A stretch of DNA of 64,000 bases, from NCBI GenBank assembly GCA_942159475.1, contig OW804096.1:129384941-129448940 (forward strand), written 5' to 3'. A program made the position numbers and the translations under genes. Below are positions 33,882 to 45,708 of the stretch, piece after piece (within the stretch, counting starts at the first letter, position 1; the number at the start of each line of letters is the position of its first letter). The DNA is from Sthenelais limicola. Its lineage: Eukaryota > Annelida > Polychaeta > Phyllodocida > Sigalionidae. The notes beneath the pieces were generated by a model. It saw nothing but the letters and a program-made list of their open reading frames with translations, ran no database searches and was not told where the DNA came from.

Positions 33882-34300
33882 TATATGTGATCCGTTTTAG
33901 GAAAATGAGTCATAAGTCGGAAAATATGGATTTTGAGATATCACCATATTTGAAAAGAGGAGATCAAGCTGATTCCAATGATAGTAAACACTGGGACACC
34001 TAATATGTATTTCTATATTTTAAGTTTGATATTTTTATTTCTGAAAAAAAAAAGTTTGCAATGTTTCTGGGTGGATAATTATCAGTAAAGTAACTAAATA
34101 TATTCCATACGAATGCCTTCAAAACGCAAGGATATAATTAATACAATGTTCCGAAATTTGTTATATGGATTTATCAGACTATGAGTGCTACACTTATTAA
34201 AAATCAGAACATTTCAATAAAGAGATCTTATGAAAAAAACACTTTGAAAAATATCAATTTTGCGACTTATGACTCATTTTCCTGGAACACGTCACATATG
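33882..34300. mobile_element. MITE of the CATATGTGA TIR family (419 bp)
   Basis: Left arm 33882 onward (TATATGTGAT, GGAAAATGAGTCATAAGTCG) is complementary to the right arm ending 34300 (TGCGACTTATGACTCATTTT, CACATATG). The interior is AT-rich and non-coding. Relatives here: 51365-52261 (complete, larger) and 5298-5420 (fragment). Confidence 0.78.
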
Positions 34301-36029
34301 CTATGATATATTTCTACAATTTGGGTCACACTAGCTAGGAGGATAATAAAGTGGGCAAGATGAGTCGATGTCGAGGGTGAAGGTTTATTGAGTCTTAGGA
34401 ATTAAACATAAGTAAACAGTTTTTCCTTTACCGTTGATTTCAAGATATTCGCCCCTTTACTAGCTGAAGATTAAATAACCAGGACTCGATAATATGTGAT
34501 ATAGTACATAATTATTATCAACACTTGTCTTTTTATATTTTGATTTCTTGATTTCATTTATATGAGATTTTCAATAGATGAAACTCAATTTTACAAATTA
34601 AAGAGAGTTATAATGATATATAGAGATCTACACTATCTATCATAGAATCAAACTATCCTTCTTTTGATCTTTTTTCCATGTGAGCTCACGTTTAATCATT
34701 TAAAGCAAAAGGCAATGGTTGAAACCAAAATTGTGATAATTCGTAAAGGTTATCATCATGTGCTTTCTAAGATTTGAACATTAACATAACATATATGAGC
34801 ATGTATACACATTCAGCATGGACACAGAACAGTGATGTAGGAAGCAATTTGAACATGGGAGGGGCGGGGGGGGGGGGGTGTGGGCAACTTTGTCCCACAA
34901 AGTGAAATAATATAGTCTATATGGAATACATTGAGAAGTTTATTTGGGAATAGTTTTCCTATGACACACGGGTGTAAGATTGTGTGTTATCGTGAGTGGT
35001 GCAGTTTCACAGTGTCACAGTTAGGTTTGTATTCTAAATTAATACCACAATTACCCTGTATGGCTGAAATCTGAAGAGTTCTGACTACCAGATATCTATC
35101 ACCAGGACCAAAATATTTCATTTATGTCCACGGGAATCTTTAAACCGCTGATGCAGTGATGAATGGAGTGATTATTTATTGCCCACAACTATGCACCAAA
35201 TTCAATTTGCACACTGCCACCATGATACTTATGCACCCTATTCAGACCATGCTTGTATTCAGATCCCATGCTTAGAAATGATCAAGGAAATACAGTAGTT
35301 TAGACTCAAAATTATGCCAAAATTATATGAAAATAGTCTGCAAAATTTAAATTAGAATGGGAAATTCACAAATGTGTCAACTTCTTAAAATGTATTTAAA
35401 ATTTCGGCATATAAAAGTATCTTTAAAAAAATGAAAACTTGAAACTAAAGACTTCTCTACTCTATTCTCTATTAATCATAAAGGGAATTGCATAAATCAA
35501 TATATGTTGAATTTTCTCAGGACATCTGGCTCTCATGGTTAAATTAAATCTAAAGGGTTTATTGCCCTGGTGGTCAACCATTTATCCGAGGTAGTTTGGC
35601 TTTACTTAAAGGGCCTTCAGAAAACACAGTAGCCCAGTTCATTATCCGTTTTGGAGGTGCTAGTAAAGTTTCTTTCATTTTTGTTTGAATATTGCATAAA
35701 TCTGATTTATAACTTGAGAATCAGGTTCAGAACATCTCTGGCTTGGGACCTGTGCACCTCATTTTCATTTTCAAAAGAAGGAGCAAGTATCATGAGGTAA
35801 TTTATTTGTGAGCCAAACAACCTCAGATATATTGGAGGAAATGAATTTCCTAATAGAAATCGGGAAATAACAGTTGCAGCTGTGTGTTTTAGTTCCAGTG
35901 TAGTAAGAAAGGAGAGGGTACTTTCTCCCGCTCTATGTTAATAAAACACTGCAACGGTTGAAAACTTCTAGTTACAGAACTTTACTGGCTTTTTATATTA
36001 GAGAGAGCACTCTATATTTGGTGGAATCG
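34301..36029. other. Non-coding; G-rich run near 34.86 kb
   Basis: No gene recognised. AGTGATGTAGGAAGC at 34841-34855 precedes a G-run at 34860-34878; the same phrase (as its complement) borders the C-run at about 36157-36187, so both belong to one degenerate repeat type. Confidence 0.4.
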
Positions 36030-36059
36030 TTGGTTCATTTTTCAGCATTTTGAAAGTGT

Positions 36060-36190
36060 ATATAATAGAGGTAAAATGGTGGCGGGGGGGGGAGGGAGGG
36101 GGCAAACCATACTCTGCCTCCCCCTTTCATTGGTGGTGGGGGGCATGGTCCTGTGACCCCCCCCCCCCCTGCTTCCGACATCACTGCAGA
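36060..36190 (-). repeat. G-run-bearing dispersed repeat
   Basis: On the minus strand it reads AGTGATGTCGGAAGC, a long G-run, GTGGTGGG and a second G-rich run near 36090. It starts like the sequence at 34841. The long G runs could form G-quadruplexes and are error-prone to sequence. Confidence 0.45.
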
Positions 36191-37216
36191 AGCTCTTAGA
36201 AGCATGCATATTTTAGAATTGACAAGGCAGTCCTTCAAATCAACGATCGAACCACAGCTAAATATATTAATTTTAATCAACTAATACAATGAATGCTGGC
36301 CTGTTCCCCCTGAAAGGCCATCTGAATCCAAATTCAATTGTTGTCTTTCATACATATTTTTATTTTAAATTTATTTCCCTGAATTTTCACATCGAAGTGA
36401 TATGTCTCATTCATCAAAAGTAGCCCTCATAATATACAAGTCCGATACATTTAACCAATCATTGGTAATATCGAGAATATTGTTCCATGATCTCTAGCTG
36501 TCCACACAGGCTAGATGTCGGTGAAGCGAAAGCCTGAACCAGACGTATAGGTAACAATGGCTAGCCCGCCTATTATATAATATAACTTAAGCGGAAATAA
36601 TGTTGGTGTGTCAATTGAGCGTTAAAGAGCTATCCCCTGACGTTTGATCAGGCCTGATTATATGATATACAGCCGCAGAGCAAATACAATAGATACCTGT
36701 GCGTGGAACATTAGCTTCATACTATACCCATCTCTCTTTGTCAACCACTGTAGCTTGCAGTTTGAATGGCCGTTACAACATATGCAATGGGCAGTAGGCT
36801 GTGGGTTGGGTATGAAAGGGTAGGAATGAATAAGTAGTTGATGCCTTTGGGCCCCCTCCATCTGGATGGCTCCCCTATTGGATATGAGGCAGGAGAAGTA
36901 GAAAGACTACCGTTAATCAGGATAGGCACATCACTCAGGAACCGCGGAGGCAGACTTTTATTAAGAAGCTATAAGAAGATCTGCCACTTTCCCTATTATT
37001 GTCTTGAAGTAAATTGTCTTTAGTTATTCTTTTATGTATAGCTTCTTCCTTGGACTGTTAGGGATTTTTCTTGGATTTACAGCTTTGGAAGTCTTTTTAC
37101 AACCAAGCTAAAACCACATGCGGATGAAGATATTTTCGATAATCGTTTTTACATATACAAATACTTTGAATGATTCTGTGCTGAGCCTGTTATTCAATAA
37201 TATGTGTAATACTAAG
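36191..37216. other. Non-coding stretch, no gene recognised
   Basis: Short overlapping frames on both strands around 36658-37023 have no recognisable motif. Confidence 0.4.
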
Positions 37217-37312
37217 ATAGAACTCAACGAGAGATGGATGTAGGGGGACATGATATTCACAAAAGTGTTTTGTGAATGCATCATCCTATATCCATCTCTC
37301 GTTGAGTTCTAT
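37217..37312. mobile_element. Near-perfect 96-bp palindrome (mini-foldback)
   Basis: ATAGAACTCAACGAGAGATG and three more bases (37217-37239) are exactly complementary to 37290-37312. The interior carries another pair, ATTCACAAAA with TTTTGTGAAT around a 3-base loop. The whole block folds into one long hairpin, like a tiny MITE or a miRNA-type precursor. Confidence 0.75.
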
Positions 37313-37599
37313 TATTAGGCCATGATATATATTTTAAGCGTATTTAATCATTATTTACCTTCAGTTAATGTCTCACAACCATCCAACTCAGCTAAAGCAG
37401 GTGCTTACAACTTTGTGTCATGAAATGAGTGTCATTGATTGGCCTAAATTGGGTGCATACGAAAAGCAATTCCGCTAGTGAAATCTACCCGTGCATATGC
37501 CATGGGCTAATCTGGTCCTCTTTTTGTGCACTCCTATCATGGCATAAAACACTATTTTGGATGCAATAACAACTGGATGAGAAAAAGTAAATTATCAAA

Positions 37600-38400
37600 A
37601 TTAGTGAAATCCTCCCAACGCCCTTTAATTATTACAAATGTTACTTTTAAGATATATTTAAGTGGCTAAGATAGTTAAAAAAAACCCACAGGTTTGGATG
37701 TAGTCGAGAATCGCCTTGGAAATACCCTCAACAACCTCAACAACTAAAACAAACCTTAGTCCTATCATGAGCTTATTTTACTTTTAGCTTTCCCATTTGC
37801 ATTTGCTTTTGTAGCTGTTGCCTCGCTTGTTTCTGTAGCGCCTCCATGGCATTTAAATCGGTAGAACTGGGTCACAATATGTTTGAGGAGAACTGTCAAT
37901 CTAGCTCAAATGGCAATATGGCCTATTTCTGTGGTCTAACTAAGCTCTCTCCCTTGCTAAATGATTTCACATTAAATTTACTATTTGGCCTTTCATCCAA
38001 ACTTATCCAAAAGTATTAAGTTAAGTAATGATAATGAATCAACTATTTACCTATTCAACTTTACAACTAGCGTCAATTTAATGTATATACCTGCGTTTCC
38101 AAAGGAAACGATTTCTCAGCTTACCCGTGACTGGAGGAATCTCTCATATATATGTCCTACTGCTCATGACAACCTCACTAAGTCAATGGTCGCTCACACG
38201 ATTTTAGGACGGCTGTCAGAAATAAATTCACTCTCTTTATCGTAAAATATCTGTTAATGTATGCATTGCATCTTCACAGATTTGTTAGGTTGGTTCAGAA
38301 GCACAACATAGTATAATATTGGGAAGAAATTCTGTTACTCGTGATTCTAGCCCAGAACAGCGAGAATCACTTTAAGTAACATAAGATGTGCCACAACTAT
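37600..38400 (+). repeat. Dispersed repeat, inverted relative at 27.4-27.9 kb
   Basis: Anchors AGTGGCTAAGATAGTTAAAA (37672) and CTAGCCCAGAACAGCGAGAA (about 38349) match the complement of 27381-27950. Inside, about 38015-38125 (TCAACTATTTACC, TTAATGTATATA, GCGTTTCCAAAGGAAACGA) also matches 54210-54305, so this family has at least three pieces in the window. Confidence 0.55.
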
Positions 38401-38430
38401 ATACGCCATTTTCTATCACTTTCTATGTGC

Positions 38431-38630
38431 TGTACAATTGTAAACTCTTTTGAAAACTGTTTAATAAAGATTCACCAACTATAAAAATTGACATAGGATC
38501 GTCTAAAATATTCATGCTTATAAGTATAGTTGTACAATTGTAAACTCTTTTGAGAACTGTTTAATAAAGATTCACCAACTATGAAAATTGACATAGGATC
38601 GTCTAAAATATTCATGCTTATAAGTATAGT
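38431..38630 (+). repeat. 100-bp tandem duplication
   Basis: 38431-38530 and 38531-38630 differ at only two positions (AAAAC/AGAAC and TATAAAA/TATGAAA). The unit has a CTGTTTAATAAAGATTC core with a poly(A)-signal-like AATAAA. A recent duplication, or two tandem units of a larger repeat. Confidence 0.88.
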
Positions 38631-39636
38631 GTTGAAATAGTAGTTTTGAAAATCTTATTCCAAGTCGAACCGCAATATCGGAGCAAGTTGGGGCAATGAT
38701 TAAGCAGATTGCGCGGAAATACAGTGTTTGCTGAATCTTCTGATCAATCAGGAAGATCAACAAGTCGTATTTTGTCCGGTGCTTTCCACAGAGTCGCACA
38801 AGGCAGGATCCATCATTCTTGGGTTTTGGTGACTCACAAAGTAGTGTAAAGACCGGTGTCTCAATACAACTTCTTTATTCCAGATAGGCCTGCCATGGAA
38901 TGAGCCCACGTTAAGAAGAATTCCACACTAAGGAGAAGGAATGATATATTTATTCATCACTATTCAGGTGGGGTATACATGGGACTCTGGCTGCAATAAA
39001 TAATGCCTACAATAATGCTGATGATTGACATTGATTAATATCCAGCACTCTAGGGCTAAGTTTATTTCGATTTAGAAAGATGTTTAAGATTGATTAAGAA
39101 GATTATACGGTTATTCAGTATTTTATATTGTAAATTTGGTACCATTCCCAAATGATGCCGATTTAAAATATGTTAAAAAATAAAACTTTAATAGTTGTAT
39201 TATGCCTTGAGTATTACACCTAGCTATGTTATTTAACTATAATCTCATTTGCGATAAGTCCCTTTGATTATGGTCATTACACGTCATGGAAAGAATATGC
39301 GAAGATACGGTGAAGGGCCTAACACCATACGCTGCCATTGGAAGCACTTTGGTCTTTATTTATTCCTTGTCTATTTAGATTGGCGCAGCGGTCATATATG
39401 TATACATGCCTACATTACCTAGTAGCAATAAATGAAAAGGATTCAACGCTAGGTCAGACCTATGAATGTCAAGTTTGACCACAGAGAAACACAACTTGGG
39501 TGCTTATAGATATGCCCTAAGTTGTGTAGATCATCGTGCCTCTATCTCTTATGCATGAGCATGAGATTGGACGCCTGCAGGTTGAATGCGCATATCCATC
39601 GTTACCTGGGATGAGATGTGCTCCTACCTTGCATAT
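38631..39636. other. Non-coding stretch, no gene recognised
   Basis: No gene or transposon end recognised. Confidence 0.4.
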
Positions 39637-39881
39637 ATAAGGGTCAGATTTTCAGAGAATGTACAATTCGCCTTCGCCAATCCTCTCAAGTAACCCACAT
39701 TTAAGACAGAAATGAGCATCAAAATGCAGTTTGACATAACAGAACTGATACTTTGCATCAACGCGATACCAAATATACTCAAATATACCTGGTATTCATA
39801 ATATTTTAGCCTAATTTAGCCTAATTTCCTATATGTGTAGAGCTGCCAATTGTACATTTTTTGAAAATCTGGCCCATATAT
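39637..39881. mobile_element. MITE with GGGTCAGATTTTCAG TIR, copy 1
   Basis: Starts TATAAGGGTCAGATTTTCAG with GAATGTACAATT; ends AATTGTACATTTTTTGAAAA, CTGGCCCATATA. It aligns throughout with 62387-62633, including ACATTTAAGACA, ACATAACAGAACTGATACTT and TGTAGAGCTGCCAATTGTAC. TA at both borders would fit a Tc1/mariner-type target site. Non-coding. Confidence 0.8.
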
Positions 39882-40826
39882 AACAACCCTAATAATTTTA
39901 CTGTCACCCCTTTGATCATAAAGCGCAGATAGCCCCTCAAGAACGTAACTCCTGATTAGGCCATGCCTATAGTATAGATCCACATGTATACGTATACAGC
40001 TGTATTCAATGATAAAAGGACAAATGTTGCATGGATTGGGTGACAGACTGCATGATGTTCTATAGGGAGTATGCGTTCACTGGCAATGCCATTCATATTA
40101 TATGGTTAAATGGTTGGGTCATAAATCCAATCAACTTGTTATAATTAAATTGCCGTAGTCATGGTATCTAATATTTATATCTATTTCTCTCACATACCAT
40201 TTCGTATAGGGAAATAAGGGAAATAAATCACTGTCAGAGGCCCTAGATGCCCCAGGGGTGTCAATGAAACAACTTGTATCAGTTCTGGTGACAGTTTATT
40301 TGACCAGAGCGCTGACCTCTTGAACCTTTTAATCACTCGTGAGGTTTTGCCAACTGAAATATTCAGAGGCCGGGATGGATGTTCCCTCATTCCTAAACTG
40401 ATTGGATATGCCCTCAATCCGCAAACTACACCCTGTGGCAATAGATGTGCCCTGAACAGGGCATGTCAAGTCATCTCTTATATATATTATATGGCTAGTG
40501 AAGCTTAGTGACAATGGCAGGGAACACTAGTTGCCTTTTAGGTATAGGAACCAAACACGCCTTACAAATATTTCAGTGTCTTTTTTGTCTACCATATAGT
40601 CCCTCCAATCCACAGTATTCACATACCCACTGCACTACTTCCTGATCTTCGACAGAAGGCTACACTGTCGACAGACATATGTGAATGCCTTGAAAGAGCC
40701 CCTATAATTAAATTGACTAAGTTGACTATATTTTTAATTCACTCATTAAATGTAACATCGAGATTGATCCGTTGTCAAAAAGTTTCTGCCTATGAATGAA
40801 TGTCTTGGTTTGAAGTAATAGCCAAT
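39882..40826. other. Non-coding stretch, no gene recognised
   Basis: Frames at 40190-40514 overlap on both strands and have no family motif that I recognise. Confidence 0.35.
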
Positions 40827-41385
40827 TTATGATTTTTGTGTCAAGGTAACCTGCTCAATGCCCAACATTGTTTGGGTCTTATTAATGGCAACTTTTCCTC
40901 CCATCGTATGAATGATTTTCTCCCCTCCTTTCTCCACATTCAAGTACCCCACATCCCTTATCCATTCAAACACACTCTCCCATAACTTGGAAGTTTTTTG
41001 CATGTTACAAAAAGATGAACGATGTCGTCTCTGCCCTGACAATAGCTGCATTTTGTTTCTTCATTGATGTTAATATTACACAAATACTCATTAAATGTGA
41101 TGGTCCTATGGAGGACTCTATGCTGAAACACTTGCAGTCTAGACTCGGTTGATATTTTATATGGTAGTTTGAAAGCTTCCTTCCAATCCACCTTGTCAAA
41201 TTCCTCAGTGACTTGTTTCATAATTGCGCCACGAGTCATTTGACGGAAAGGCACGGTCCATAGGCCTACATAGCAGGCATAGCAGACCTTTGCTCTTTCA
41301 AGGCTTAATTTCCAGACATTTGATTCAGAGAATGAGCCAGCTTTTGAATAGATTCCTTTGTTGATGCGATTTGATTTTGGCTATT
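40827..41385 (-). pseudogene. L1/Tx1-like ORF2 C-terminus with zf-RVT domain
   Basis: Minus-strand frame from about 41385 to 40958 reads RINKGIYSKAGSFSE, NVWKLSLERAKVCYACYVGL, then DWKEAFKLPYKIS, RLQVFQHRVLHRTI, and the zinc motif CSYCQGRDDIVHLFVTC. That is the RT zinc-binding (zf-RVT) domain that follows the RT in L1/Tx1 elements. A frameshift near 40985 moves to SKLWESVFEWIRDVGY, ending at 40827. The RT itself is gone. The zinc ligands CxxC...H...C are intact here, unlike the 8.5-kb copy. Confidence 0.78.
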
Positions 41386-42429
41386 TAAAGTGGCAGTTGA
41401 TCTCTTTCTCAGCTGTCATTAGACCGTCCTTGGTAAATTACATGTCTTACATTACAGTCTGGTGTTCTCACAATTAAGCTGAGCTATCGGGACTTTATTA
41501 TCATCTTGCCTCAATGATGTACGCACAGAGTACTTTCACCTTTTCCTCCTATATAAATTTACAAATATGAGCCGCAAAATGGTAGGCGTAGAGGCCTCAA
41601 GGCATATCTATATGGACATTAATGATATTGCCAACGAGAGCATCAGACAGAGTCAAGATATTCGTTTAACTAAACTTGATCTCGAGTAGTATTGTTACAT
41701 AAAGCGTAGTCTAGCTAGACAAAGCAGTGGGCGGAAAACCATGGTTATTCTGATTTGAATTATTACCCGTGAGCCCATTATCCTCATGCGTGCATGACAT
41801 CCATTGTTCATAACATTATTTGTACACTGTACATGCCCGTTGATGTTCAACTGTCATTTTACGTAAGATTGGCTGTATAAAAGTTCTAAAAAATGAAAAA
41901 AATGCAATTAATATGTAGCGAACCCTTGAGTCTTGCATATGTAGCATTTGTATCTTATTCAGCTGAAACATTATGTGGTACACCCTATTCTCAGTTAAAG
42001 CTGTACAATATGTCATCAGAAAAAATAGTACAAAAATTGACATGAGGTCACCGTGGTTTATATTCATTTTAACGATCGATACGTTAAACGTTAAAGCATA
42101 AACTACGATTTAAGAACAAGTGCACAAAGGCATGGATAAATCAACAATATTTCAGGGCGTCGAAACATTCCAATATCAAGACAATCCAAGCAATACGTCG
42201 CTCTCAGGGAATTCCAATAAAACATTCCAAAATTCACCCATAGGGTGGCTCGTCCTATTTGGGTACAGACAAATAAACAGAATGATCAACAAAATCAGAC
42301 CAAATCATATCGAACGTCAAGAAAAAGGTGAAAACATGATGCCAGGGGAAATACCTCAGCCAACGAGAGCATCAGATAGAGCCCAGATATTAGTATATTT
42401 GCTTCCTCAAATAGAGATACAAATAGCCT
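41386..42429. other. Non-coding; short shared phrase at both ends
   Basis: GCCAACGAGAGCATCAGA recurs at about 41630 and 42359 with similar following bases (AGATATT), 730 bases apart in direct orientation. No gene recognised. Confidence 0.4.
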
Positions 42430-43342
42430 GATTAGGTTTATTTAAACTTTTTACCGTCTTGTATAATTTTAATCATAACAGGCAAGGAGTTCCAGATCAC
42501 TTTGACTCTACCAAAAAGGCTCTTCCTTATACCCTCTTTAACCCAGCCATCGACCTAAATACACATAGGGTCTCGCATCTCATAAGGACCCCGTACCCCG
42601 TTCACCATGCCCCCCGATGAAAAAGATCGTTTTAAAAATCGCCCAGCCCTCCTGTAACCCTCTGCTAAAATATGTAGTTCATTATTACTGATCCTACAAG
42701 CGTTACGTCTGGACCCCATACATGGAATACACTCATGAAGGTATTTATTTTTCCTCGCTCCATTAAATATTTGCATCTTTGTTTTGTCGCATTAATAGTT
42801 AAGCCATTATATCTAATCAACAGGCCGAACGTATTCACGTCAATTCGAATTTGCCCCAGGTGTTCTAAGGAGCTATAAGGATGTAAAAGGACACAATCAT
42901 CTGCGTCATACCGCCATCATCAATCATACCGTACTGCCAATCATATATAACATAGATCATTGATGTAAATAATGAAGAGAAATGGTCTGAGAATGCTTCC
43001 CTGAGCAACACCTGCACTGAGCCTCATAGTGTCAGACACAAAGCTACCATATTCTGTTACCTGTTCTCTATAAGAGGAATAGCTTCTTACAAGATTAAGC
43101 AGCATATCACCGATACCCACCAGCTTTAGTTTATACAACCAGATATCAATATTAATAAAGTTAAAAGCCTTAGATAAATCAAAATAAAACAGCCACTGTA
43201 TCCACACTAGAGTCCTTACTCTTGAGAACAACTGACATAAAATCATAAATAGCTGAGTCTGGGCTTTTGCTAGCACGGAATCTATGCTGATGATTCGAAA
43301 AAAATCTATGTCCTCAATATGGGCACTATGCCTCTTCAACAT
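42430..43342 (-). pseudogene. Decayed non-LTR RT, relative of the 44-45.7 kb copy
   Basis: Minus-strand text follows the neighbour: FDLSKAFNFINIDIW, SYREQVTEYGSFVS, AGVAQGSILRP, YINDLC, then in another frame ADDCVL, GLTINATKTKMQIFNGARKN, and near the 3' end YEMRDP and IRKSLFGRVKVIWNSLPV. The middle (thumb region) is largely missing, there are several frameshifts and stops, and the Tyr before ADD is unclear. It lies just downstream of the better copy in the same orientation. Confidence 0.8.
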
Positions 43343-44013
43343 TAGTCTCTCTCTTTACCCATAAGGGGAGAAATTGACAAATAGGTATCATGTTATCAAT
43401 TTTTCTCGAATTCTTTTTTTAGGGGACAGATTCAGCAACAGGACAAAGTTATCAAGACATTCAAGTCTCATCCAAGGTTGTCTCCTCCGGTGCTATTTGG
43501 GATCAGTTGGATATTGCTATTCGCCAACCCATAACATGCAGTCTGAGTTACACATCTATGTGTGATACCTTGATGCTTCAGTAACAGTAGGTGGTGTGTA
43601 GCCACTATTCTTACCTTAGACTGGTAGCACTTGGGGAGCAGCTGTGCCCTCTGAGGTATTTTGTATTTAAAGATTTTTATTCAGTCAAAAACATTGTGCA
43701 ACGAGATTACATTATTCTCAGAGTTTGCTGATTCTAATTTAACAAATAATTACATAATTTCTAAGAGTGATGATGTTGTTCTCACATAGTTTGCTAATTT
43801 ATATTCACAAAAGTTATCTCTAACAAAAAAGAAATGGAAATGGAAGGTAACATTCAATAAAATATATAGACACATAAAAACAAACACGAGCGCGTTGTTC
43901 AAATTCATGACATTCCTACATATTTTACAAATCCATTATATAATTCTGATATTCCAACAAATGTATTCGCACGAGCAGAGTTGATGACAAATCGTATAAC
44001 TATCTACATATTT
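43343..44013. other. Region between two RT copies, 3' side of the upper one
   Basis: 43675-44013 is probably the 3' UTR of the 44-kb element: on the minus strand an AATAAA lies at about 43676-43681. 43374-43650 shows nothing I can name. Confidence 0.35.
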
Positions 44014-45708
44014 TTAGAAGACCATGGGATCTGGGATAGCCCATACACCCTCAGTGGTTCTGAAAGATTCCAAACATAATTTTTTGATACTTTCAGAGAA
44101 GGCAGATTTATCATCTATCCTTCTTGTGTTTATAGGTACTACATTCCATATTGATTCTATTCTGCCTATCACGCTTTTCCTGATACTCTCCTTTCTCCAT
44201 TGTTTCACACGTACTCTGGTCGGATCGCGCATGTTATATTCATGTATTAATTGTCCTTCTATCTGATTCTTTTCGGACCAAAATAAACATAAGCAACGAC
44301 ACAATCTGCGATAACATAGCGGTATTACCCCACATCGGTTATGCAGGTCCACAGTAGTTATTCTCTGGTTTTCTCTCAACCGTATATTACATACAACCCT
44401 CAAACAACTGTTTTGTATTAGTTGCAACCTACGAGACTGTTCTCTACAAGCTAAATCAATTGTAATGCTACCAAACTCCATTATTGGTAAAATGTAAGTC
44501 TTATAAATTAGACAGGCCAGATCCTTTGATATATAGTGTCGTATTCGTCTCAACCTATTTTTTAAAACACCAGCTTTGGTACATACTGAGTTTATGTGTT
44601 GTTTCATGTTCAGGTGATAATCCAATAAGTATCCCAAGTATTTAAATTCATCAACGCAATCTATAGGAATACCCTCATTATATATGATTAAATTTTTTCT
44701 ATTCCCCCTTCGACCAATAAAATTTTGCATCTTGGTCTTCCGGTTATTTATACTCAATCCATTTATCTTCACCCAATCATTAAACTTGCACACATCACTC
44801 TGTATTTCTCGCAGATCGCTGTCATCTCTCATAGTATGCAACAGTACGCAATCGTCAGCGTAGAGTATGATGTTACCAGTGAATTCAATTTTACATACAT
44901 CGTTTATATATAAGACGAACAATAATGGCCCAAGGACACTTCCTTGAGCCACGCCAGCTTTTAATGGCAAGATGCTAGAAACAAATTCTCCATTTTTTAC
45001 GAACTGTTCTCTATCAGTAGAGTAAGTCCTCAGCAGCTCTAACAACTGACCGGCTATTCCTATCATTCTTAGTTTCTTCAATAGAATATTTATATTTATA
45101 GAATTGAAGGCTTTAGTCAAGTCGAAATATACAGTGATAGTATCATCTCCTTCATCCTTATTTCTAAATACAACATCGATAAAGTATTTCATAGCATTAT
45201 CTATACCCTTACCAGGCCTGAAACCGTACTGGTGACAATACAAATAATCTATCCTACACAAGTGATCCTCTATTCATCTCGAAACTAATTTCTCGAGAAT
45301 CTTACCAAAGATCGGGCTGATTGAAATAACCCTTAAGTCGTCTATATGTCTAGAGTTTTTCTTTTTCGGAATAACAGCGCACATAGCGATTTTCCATAAT
45401 CTTGGGAAGTATCCTTTTAATCTGATAGTATTCAACAAATGTACAAATCCGTTAATGCAAGCTAGGGTTGAATGTTTCACAAAAGTTGTGTTCAAACCCA
45501 ACATTCCTGAAGATTTAGTTACATCGATATCATCTACAATTTTAACAACTTCATTCACCGTGATTACCTCATTCCAGTGAAGTTCGGGGTAGTCATTGTT
45601 GCTATCCACAATATTATCAGGTGTCGAACTAGGATTTATGCTACAGAAATATTTATTTATATAGTTCACCGCATCCGTACCATCAATACATTCATTATCT
45701 ATTCATTA
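44014..45708 (-). pseudogene. Non-LTR retrotransposon reverse transcriptase, one stop
   Basis: The longest coding remnant in the window. Minus-strand frame from about 45708 to 44014 reads DVTKSSGMLGLN, LWKIAMCAVIPKK, ISISPIFGKILEKLV, a TGA at about 45274, then YGFRPGKGIDNAMK, VYFDLTKAFNSI, AGVAQGSVLGPLLFVLYIND, LYADD (44862-44851 for the catalytic YADD), EFKYLGYLLD, LPIMEFGS and an IRKSVIGRIESIWNVVP tail. Apart from the single stop the frame is continuous for about 560 codons. It matches Jockey/CR1-type RTs. The endonuclease and ORF1 are missing, so it is a 5'-truncated insertion. All seven RT blocks seem present. Confidence 0.88.

Noticed and set aside
43374..43650. Possible RNase H phrase (DASVTVGGV) downstream of an RT copy
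   Set aside because: Only one short phrase, out of frame with the 63-aa frame before it, and no other RNase H motif was found.
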